8,304 nt of DNA, taken from positions 1 through 8,304 of the forward strand of contig CAKTZI010000084.1 of the NCBI GenBank assembly GCA_934635385.1. Direction: 5' to 3'. The notes beneath the pieces were generated by a model that had not been told where the DNA came from, made no database searches, and was given only the letters and a program-made list of their open reading frames with translations. The translations under genes were made by a program, and so were the position numbers. This document shows positions 1 through 5,280 of this stretch, piece after piece (within the stretch, counting starts at the first letter, position 1; the number at the start of each line of letters is the position of its first letter). The DNA is from an uncultured Kiritimatiellota bacterium. GTDB taxonomy: Bacteria > Verrucomicrobiota > Kiritimatiellia > RFP12 > UBA1067.

Positions 1-8
1 AACGCTTC

Positions 9-50
9 CGAAAGTTTTTGCGAAAGATTTCCTCTATTCGTGCGAAATTT
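9..50. other. AT-rich upstream region with iterated CGAAA-TTT motifs
   Basis: Three similar short motifs stand just upstream of the promoter: CGAAAGTTT at 9-17, CGAAAGATTT at 21-30 and CGAAATTT at 43-50. TGCGAAA occurs exactly at 19-25 and 41-47, 22 bases apart, close to two helical turns. This could be an activator or repressor site, or simply AT-rich promoter DNA. No known operator is recognised, and the left part may belong to the tail of an unseen upstream element. Confidence 0.2.
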
Positions 51-51
51 A

Positions 52-60
52 TGGTATAAT
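52..60 (+). promoter_or_regulatory. Extended -10 promoter (TGGTATAAT)
   Basis: A consensus TATAAT lies at 55-60, preceded by TG at 52-53, the extended -10 form that can work without a good -35. No convincing -35 hexamer sits 16-18 bases upstream. The usual distance from a -10 to the start site puts transcription initiation at about 67-68, where A68 is a favourable purine and also the first base of an ATG. It is the only strong promoter-like site seen on this strand, so it probably serves all three genes. Confidence 0.6.
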
Positions 61-67
61 ATCTCGC

Positions 68-193
68 ATGAACACGAGAAGGATGTTTTTGACGGAGAAC
101 TGCGCGGGCGGGGCGGCGGCTGTCGAGACGGCGGCTGGGGCGCTTTCTGCCGCGTTTGCGCGCGGTTCCAGTACCCCCCCCCCCACTCATTGA
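68..193 (+). CDS. Short leaderless ORF reading as a Tat signal peptide, cut off after a poly-C tract
   Basis: This 41-codon frame starts at the predicted transcription start, so it would be translated from a leaderless mRNA; no Shine-Dalgarno precedes it. The product begins MNTRRMFL, which fits the twin-arginine consensus (S/T-R-R-x-F-L). An alanine/glycine-rich stretch follows, with an A-F-A signal peptidase-like site near residue 31. Glu20 inside the hydrophobic part is atypical. The frame then enters the 11-C tract and stops at 191-193, 19 bases before the hydrolase ATG. It may be the 5' end of the hydrolase put out of frame by the homopolymer, the remnant of another exported protein, or a translated leader. 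The Tat resemblance is clear; expression and function are inference. Confidence 0.4.
   Translation: MNTRRMFLTENCAGGAAAVETAAGALSAAFARGSSTPPPTH
174..184 (+). repeat. 11-base cytosine homopolymer
   Basis: Eleven consecutive C residues lie between the Tat-like frame and the start of the hydrolase gene. With ten or thirteen C the frame opened at 68 would run without interruption into the hydrolase frame. With eleven it terminates at 191-193. Long C/G tracts are classical slippage sites in phase-variable genes and also a common place for sequencing or assembly errors. Confidence 0.75.
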
Positions 194-202
194 GAACGCC
201 GC

Positions 203-208
203 AGGGGG
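203..208 (+). promoter_or_regulatory. Ribosome binding site that sets the hydrolase start
   Basis: AGGGGG at 203-208 lies 4 bases before ATG 213 and 7 before ATG 216. This favours a start at one of these tandem ATGs over the in-frame TTG at 156, which sits before the poly-C tract and has no purine-rich site. Spacing slightly prefers ATG 216; the difference is one residue. Confidence 0.5.
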
Positions 209-212
209 CCTT

Positions 213-2321
213 ATGATGGCCCTGCGCGCGCTTGCGCTGTGCGCCTGTGCGGGCGCGGCTTTCGCGCTTCCGGCGTCCGCCGCGCCCAAGGCGCTGGGGC
301 CTCGCTTCGGCGTGAACTACTATGCGCCGTTCCGCAGCGAGTACCGATTCTTCAAGGCGCGCGGCCTCGACATCCGCGAGCAGATGCGCCGCGACGTCGC
401 GCACTTCCGGCGGCTCGGGCTGGACTGCATCCGCCTGCACACGTTCGACGTGGAGTTCTCGACCAAGGAGGGCGGGTTCATCGACAACGAGCATGTGGCG
501 CTGCTGGACGACCTGATCGCCCTCTGCGCCTCAAACGGCATCAAGACCGTCCTGACGCCCATCGCGTGGTGGCACACGGCGGACGACGCGCGCGGCGGCT
601 TTTCGGCGGACTGGACGATCCAGCAGATGACGTCCGATCCGCGCGCGTGGGCGGTTCAGGAGCGGTTCCTGAAGGCGTTCGCGAGCCACGTCAACCGCTA
701 CACGGGCAGGCGGTATGCCGACGATCCCGCGATCATCGCATTCGAGCTCATCAACGAGCCGCACTATCCGAAGGACTGGCCGGACGCGAAAGTGACGGAA
801 TACATCGACCGGCTCGCGTCCGCCCTGCGTTCGACCGGCACGGACAAGCCGATCTTCTACAACTGCTGGGAGGGGCGCAACGCCGCCTGCGGCGCGTCGA
901 CGGTCGACGGCGTGACGGGCAGCGACTACCCGACGGGGCTGATCGCCGACCGCGAACTCTCCGGCAGCCAGCTCGGACGCATCGCCGCGACGACGATCAA
1001 GGGCGACATGCACGTCGCGGACAAGCTCAAGATGATCTACGAGTTCGACTGCGCGGACGTCGGCGGCGCCTACATGTATCCCGCCATGGCGCGGGAGTTT
1101 CGGCACGAGGGCTGTTCCGTCGCGAACCAGTTCCAGTATGACGCGCTGGCGATGGCCGACCGCAACCTCGCGTGGAAGACCCACCACCTCAACCTCGTCT
1201 ACACGCCCGCGAAGGCGATCTCCTTCGCCATCGCCGCCGAAGTCTTCCGCCGCTCGCCCCTGGGCTGCCCCTACACGCCCGACATCGACGCGCTGCGGTT
1301 CGACGACATCGGCGTGCGGATCGACGCGCGGCGCAACCTCTCCCAGCTGGTGACGGAAGAGGACTGCCTCTACACGGCCGATCCGCTCGACCCGCCGCCC
1401 GCGCCGGAACGTCTGCGGCGCGTCTGGGGCGTCGGCGCCTCGTCCGTCGCTGCCGCGACGGGGAACGGCGCGTACTTTCTCGACCGGGCGGCGCACGGCG
1501 TCTGGCGGCTTCAGCTCTATCCGAACGTCCTCGACCTCGCCGATCCCTACGAGGGCAACACGTCGCCCAAGCACATGGTCGTCCGCGAGGCGCGCACGCT
1601 CCGCCTGGCGCTGCCCGATCTGGGCGCGGCCTGGCGCGTACGCCGCGCGGACGGGGACGAGGCGGTCGTCGCGACGGCGGCGGACGGCGCGGTCGCGCTG
1701 ATGCCCGGCGACTATGTCGTCGAGGCGACGGCGGCGCTCGGCGCCGCGGCCCGCGCCGCGTTCGCCGCCTTGGACACGCCGCCGTTCGTCATCCCCGACT
1801 GGCCGACGGCTTCCGATTTCGAGTTCCTTGACGTGACGCGGGCGGTGCGGCACGGTCAGTTCGACGGGCCCGGCGGCCGCCGCTACACGGCGAAGGGGCC
1901 GCAGTGGCTGGACGCCCTCGGCTTCACGGCGACGGACGAGGTCTTCGCGAAGGGCGCCGTCTCGCAGCACACGCCGTTCGACGCGGCGTCGTTCGAGCGA
2001 CTCTTTGGGCGGCCCGGCCCCGGGCGGGAGGTCGTCGTGACGCTGCGTTCGGCGGACGGCAAGCCCGGTCATGTGCGGATCGTCTTCACGCAGGCGAACG
2101 AGGTCTACTACGGATGGGACTTCCCGCTGGAGAGGGACTGGAAGACCGTCCGCGTGCCGGTCGGTGACCTGAAGCCGTTCTGGGGCACGGAGACGAATCC
2201 GTCCGCGCCGCCGCCGAACCTGGGGATCGTGCGGACGGTCTCGGCGGCTTTCAGCCAGCCCACCGAGATCGCGTCCGTCCGGGTCGCGTTCGAGAATTCC
2301 GAATCAACCCCAACCAAATAA
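213..2321 (+). CDS. Secreted clan GH-A (GH5-like) glycoside hydrolase with C-terminal beta-rich region
   Basis: A predicted 702-residue exported enzyme hydrolysing glycosidic bonds by the retaining, two-glutamate mechanism. Residues 1-23 form a Sec-type signal (MMALRALALC, then a hydrophobic stretch) with a likely ASA|AP cleavage site; a lipobox-like LCAC is weaker. A TIM barrel begins at FGVNYYAPF (about 32-40). Expected landmarks follow: CIRLHTF near 72, the acid/base Glu182 in FELINEP, and the probable nucleophile Glu277 in MIYEFD. The barrel appears to end near residue 350. Residues about 400-510 and 530-702 look like beta-sandwich accessory regions. The overall style is cellulase-family GH5, but I cannot assign a subfamily or substrate. 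The start rests on the purine-rich site before the tandem ATGs; a Tat-like frame upstream is separated by the poly-C tract. It is probably the first gene of a three-gene transcript. Confidence 0.78.
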   Translation: MMALRALALCACAGAAFALPASAAPKALGPRFGVNYYAPFRSEYRFFKARGLDIREQMRRDVAHFRRLGLDCIRLHTFDVEFSTKEGGFIDNEHVALLDDLIALCASNGIKTVLTPIAWWHTADDARGGFSADWTIQQMTSDPRAWAVQERFLKAFASHVNRYTGRRYADDPAIIAFELINEPHYPKDWPDAKVTEYIDRLASALRSTGTDKPIFYNCWEGRNAACGASTVDGVTGSDYPTGLIADRELSGSQLGRIAATTIKGDMHVADKLKMIYEFDCADVGGAYMYPAMAREFRHEGCSVANQFQYDALAMADRNLAWKTHHLNLVYTPAKAISFAIAAEVFRRSPLGCPYTPDIDALRFDDIGVRIDARRNLSQLVTEEDCLYTADPLDPPPAPERLRRVWGVGASSVAAATGNGAYFLDRAAHGVWRLQLYPNVLDLADPYEGNTSPKHMVVREARTLRLALPDLGAAWRVRRADGDEAVVATAADGAVALMPGDYVVEATAALGAAARAAFAALDTPPFVIPDWPTASDFEFLDVTRAVRHGQFDGPGGRRYTAKGPQWLDALGFTATDEVFAKGAVSQHTPFDAASFERLFGRPGPGREVVVTLRSADGKPGHVRIVFTQANEVYYGWDFPLERDWKTVRVPVGDLKPFWGTETNPSAPPPNLGIVRTVSAAFSQPTEIASVRVAFENSESTPTK

Positions 2322-2365
2322 CCACAACCACCAAATACTGTTCCAAATAACCACAACCACCAAAT
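2314..2365 (+). repeat. A/C-rich direct repeat, two 23-bp copies across a gene boundary
   Basis: Copies at 2314-2336 and 2343-2365 are identical over 23 bases, starting CCAAATAACCAC and ending CCACCAAAT, with a 29-base period. A third start, CCAAATG, follows at 2366. Copy 1 contains the hydrolase stop codon (TAA 2319-2321); copy 2 lies in the leader of the next gene. The tract has almost no G and should stay unstructured in RNA, which would favour ribosome loading on the downstream gene. It could also bind a regulatory protein. Only the repeat itself is certain. Confidence 0.9.
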
Positions 2366-2372
2366 CCAAATG

Positions 2373-2378
2373 AAGGAG
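2373..2378 (+). promoter_or_regulatory. Strong Shine-Dalgarno for the beta-repeat/LamG gene
   Basis: AAGGAG lies 6 bases before ATG 2385 and is the best ribosome binding site in the window. It falls inside the reading frame that would begin at ATG 2370, so it rejects that upstream ATG, which has only the A/C-rich repeat before it. Confidence 0.8.
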
Positions 2379-2384
2379 AAAACC

Positions 2385-5258
2385 ATGAAAAGACTGAAAC
2401 TGAATCAACAGGTGAGCCGGTGCTGGGTCGCGCTTGCGGCGGGGCTGGCCATGGGCGGCCTTGAAGCCGGGCAATTGACCTGGACGGGCCAAGGCGACGG
2501 TACGTCGTGGAGCGACGCCGCCAACTGGAACGCGACGCCCAACTGGTCTGAGGCGAATGACCTCGACTTTACGGCGGTTGCGGGCGGTGCGACGATCCAC
2601 AACGACGCGACGACGACGTTCGGCATCGTCACGTTCGGCGCGGACAAGGGAACGATCGTCTGGACGGCGGACAAGACGGTCAAGCCGAAGTCCGGCACGA
2701 TCAAGCTTCCCGCCGGCACGACGCTCAACGCCCAGTTCGCGGTTGGGCAATGGGGTTGGAGCGCAGACAGCTGGAACCTGACGGTTTCGGGCGGCGGCAC
2801 GCTTTGGATCGCTGCCACATGGACGGGTGGAATGAGCGGCGGCACGTTTACGCTGGATGGTGTGACCGCCGTCATGAAAACCGGCCTGACGTCCGATGGG
2901 GCGGGCGAACTCGCCCTGAAGAATGGCGCGCAGGTCACGGTCGAGAAGTCGTTTACGGTCTGTCGGCTGACGTCCGAAAGCGTGTCCGACAAGTTGACGC
3001 TCGGCGGCGGACTGGGGGCGACGCTCCTGCAGGCGAAAGGCACGTTCGCGGGCACTCTGGCGGGTGCGGGCACGTTCGCCCTGCGCGGCGGCGAGACGTG
3101 GACGCTCTCCGGCGATTCGCCTGATTTCACCGGCACGTTCAGTCTGCGCGAGACGCGGCTGAACGTGACAGGCTCGCTCGGCCCTCAGGCGAAGATCGTC
3201 AATGTCGAGACGGGGACGCTGATCGTCTCGCATGACCAGACGGTCGCCGGCGTGTCCGGCGACGCGGCCGTCGGCGGCATCGAGATCGCCGAGGGCAAGA
3301 CGCTCACGGTGACGGACGGCGGCGCGTATGGCGCGCGGCTGTCGGGCGCGGGGACGTTCGCGCTGGATGCGTCCGGCAAGACCCTGACGCTGTCGGGCGC
3401 CAACACGCTGACGGGGACGGTGCGCGTCAAGGCCGGTACGTTGATCGCCGCCGATACGGCCGGCGCGGCGCTTTCGGGCTATCCCGCCGGACTGGTCAGT
3501 CGCTACTCGTTCGACGGCGACCTCACGACGGACGACTTGGGCGCGAACGGCCTGAAGGTCGCGTCCGGCGCGCCGACTTCGGTCGCGGACGGCCTGGGCG
3601 GTTCGCGCTGCGTCCGTTTCGACGGCGCGGCGAAGATGCAGACGGCGGCGAACACCTTCATCAAGGAGAAGACGCCGTTCACGATCTCGTTCTGGGTGCG
3701 CACGACGTCAACGGACACGTGGACGAATGGCGGATGCTTCCTTCGGCTTGGCAACTGGACGTCGGCCGAAGAGCAGGAGGTTGTCCTGGGCGCGACGACC
3801 GCGAGCGGGCAGGCGACCGGCTCCCTGATGACGCTTCAGGGGAACTGGGTTCCGCAGTCTCCGTGGCAGAACGGGGGCTGGCGGCAGTACGCCCTCACGT
3901 TTGATGGCACGGTGCTGACGCTTTACACGAACGGGGAGAATCCCGTGACGAAGACGAAGGCCTGGAACCTGGGCAACACGCCGCTCACGTTCGGCGACAA
4001 GGTCGTCGCCGACTACGACGAGCTGCTGGTGTTCAACCGCGCTCTTTCGGCGGATGAGGTGAAGGCACTGAGCGAGAACCCGTTCCCCGCGCCGACGGCG
4101 GAGGCGGCGACCGATCCGGCGCCGGTGGCGCACTGGGCGTTCAACGACGCGGAGAATCCCGGCAAGGACACGAGCGGCAACGGGTACGACCTCGAAGTCG
4201 TTGGCGGGACGCTGAGCCTGACGTCGGACGCAGACGACTACGGTTCGGCTGCGCGCTTCACGAAGGACGGCGCGTATCTGAAGTTGAGCGGCACGGGGCT
4301 TCCCGCCAAGTTTCCGTCCGGCGGCGCCTCGTTCACGGTCAACGTCCGCATGTCCGGCACGGGCGGCGGGCAGGGGCTCGACCTGTTCTCGATGGGCGAT
4401 GTCACGACGGCGGGGAAGTTCTTCCGCATCGCCAACGGCAACAATCCGCGCCGTCTGGGTTCTGCGTGGAAGAGCCAGACGTCCGGGGACTCCGAGAAGC
4501 AGACCTCGGACGGCATCCTCGCGAACAGCTACGTGACCAGCACATTCGTCTACGACGCGGACGCGAAGACGCTGACGTGCTATCAGGACGGGTACAAGGT
4601 CAACAGCGAATCGAACGTGACGCCCGACATCGACGCGAACGGCACGGTCTACATCGCCTACAATCCGGCCAAGACCAGCCGCTTCGTGTGCAAGCTCGAC
4701 GATGTGCAGGTTTTCGCCGCCGCGCTGAATGCAGCGCAGGTTCGCCGCCTCGTGCAGTCGCTGGAGACGGGTGCCGTGCCGGGCACGGTCGCCGCGTCGT
4801 CGGTGTCCGTCGACGCGGGGGCGACGTTCTACACGCCGGCCTCCGCCTCGATCGGGGGGCTGTCGGGCGCGGGGACGGTTGCCGTCGGCGCGCACGGGAC
4901 GCTCGCGGCCGCGTCGGCTTCGGGCTTCACGGGCACGGTCTTCGGGCCGGGCGCGTTCGCGCTCGCCGAGGGCGCCGTCCTCAATTGCACGCGGGACAAG
5001 CCGGCCCTCGACCTGACGGGCACGCTGACCCTGCCGACGGCGGCGACGGTGAGCTTCGCCGAGACGCCGGAGACGATTGCCGCCGACACGCGACATTCCT
5101 ATGTCGTCGCGCGGGCCACGTCGCTGGCGGGCGCGACAGACCTGTCGGGGTGGACGTGCCAGTTGAACGGAACCGCGACCGACAAGGTGACGTTTAAGAT
5201 CAAGGGCAGCACCGTTCTCGCAAAGGTGCGGCGCGGCCTGGCGATCGTGATTCGGTAA
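2385..5258 (+). CDS. Secreted autotransporter-associated beta-strand repeat protein with two LamG-like domains
   Basis: A predicted 957-residue exported surface or extracellular protein. A signal peptide with a basic start (MKRLK) ends near LEA|GQ, residue 28. The mature start LTWTGQGDGTSWSDAANW is the opening seen in many PVC-group beta-helix proteins. Residues about 29-365 are beta-rich, with clear passenger repeats such as LSGANTLTGTVRVKAGTL (about 336-353) and a related unit at 219-266. Two concanavalin-like LamG jelly-rolls follow: about 369-563 (from VSRYSFDGDL through DELLVFNRALSADEV) and about 580-794 (from VAHWAFNDAENPG through LDDVQVFAAALNAAQV). A further beta repeat lies near 823-867. 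The protein ends GLAIVIR with no translocator barrel, LPxTG or PEP-CTERM signal, so its anchoring is unknown. LamG folds often bind glycans, so adhesion to substrate or cell surface is plausible but inferred. It lies 63 bases after the first hydrolase. Confidence 0.82.
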   Translation: MKRLKLNQQVSRCWVALAAGLAMGGLEAGQLTWTGQGDGTSWSDAANWNATPNWSEANDLDFTAVAGGATIHNDATTTFGIVTFGADKGTIVWTADKTVKPKSGTIKLPAGTTLNAQFAVGQWGWSADSWNLTVSGGGTLWIAATWTGGMSGGTFTLDGVTAVMKTGLTSDGAGELALKNGAQVTVEKSFTVCRLTSESVSDKLTLGGGLGATLLQAKGTFAGTLAGAGTFALRGGETWTLSGDSPDFTGTFSLRETRLNVTGSLGPQAKIVNVETGTLIVSHDQTVAGVSGDAAVGGIEIAEGKTLTVTDGGAYGARLSGAGTFALDASGKTLTLSGANTLTGTVRVKAGTLIAADTAGAALSGYPAGLVSRYSFDGDLTTDDLGANGLKVASGAPTSVADGLGGSRCVRFDGAAKMQTAANTFIKEKTPFTISFWVRTTSTDTWTNGGCFLRLGNWTSAEEQEVVLGATTASGQATGSLMTLQGNWVPQSPWQNGGWRQYALTFDGTVLTLYTNGENPVTKTKAWNLGNTPLTFGDKVVADYDELLVFNRALSADEVKALSENPFPAPTAEAATDPAPVAHWAFNDAENPGKDTSGNGYDLEVVGGTLSLTSDADDYGSAARFTKDGAYLKLSGTGLPAKFPSGGASFTVNVRMSGTGGGQGLDLFSMGDVTTAGKFFRIANGNNPRRLGSAWKSQTSGDSEKQTSDGILANSYVTSTFVYDADAKTLTCYQDGYKVNSESNVTPDIDANGTVYIAYNPAKTSRFVCKLDDVQVFAAALNAAQVRRLVQSLETGAVPGTVAASSVSVDAGATFYTPASASIGGLSGAGTVAVGAHGTLAAASASGFTGTVFGPGAFALAEGAVLNCTRDKPALDLTGTLTLPTAATVSFAETPETIAADTRHSYVVARATSLAGATDLSGWTCQLNGTATDKVTFKIKGSTVLAKVRRGLAIVIR

Positions 5259-5264
5259 CCGAAA

Positions 5265-5269
5265 GGGAG
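5265..5269 (+). promoter_or_regulatory. Probable ribosome binding site for the second hydrolase
   Basis: GGGAG, within AAAGGGAGA, lies 11 bases before ATG 5281. The spacing is longer than ideal, suggesting weaker initiation or coupling to translation of the gene ending at 5258. Confidence 0.5.
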
Positions 5270-5280
5270 ACAGCTCGGCG

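Noticed and set aside
156..212. TTG 156 as the start of the first hydrolase
   Set aside because: This would put a proline run from the poly-C tract ahead of the signal peptide. There is no ribosome binding site, and the tandem ATG at 213/216 has both a purine-rich site and a normal signal peptide.
531..2072. Long open frame on the minus strand opposite the first hydrolase
   Set aside because: It is an arginine-rich, low-complexity translation typical of the antisense of GC-rich genes, with no recognisable domain. The plus frame has clear catalytic motifs.
2370..2384. ATG 2370 as the start of the LamG gene
   Set aside because: The Shine-Dalgarno AAGGAG lies downstream of it and is ideally spaced for ATG 2385.
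3708..5096. 462-codon minus-strand open frame opposite the LamG gene
   Set aside because: It has the same Arg-rich shadow composition, and it overlaps well-supported LamG domains on the plus strand.
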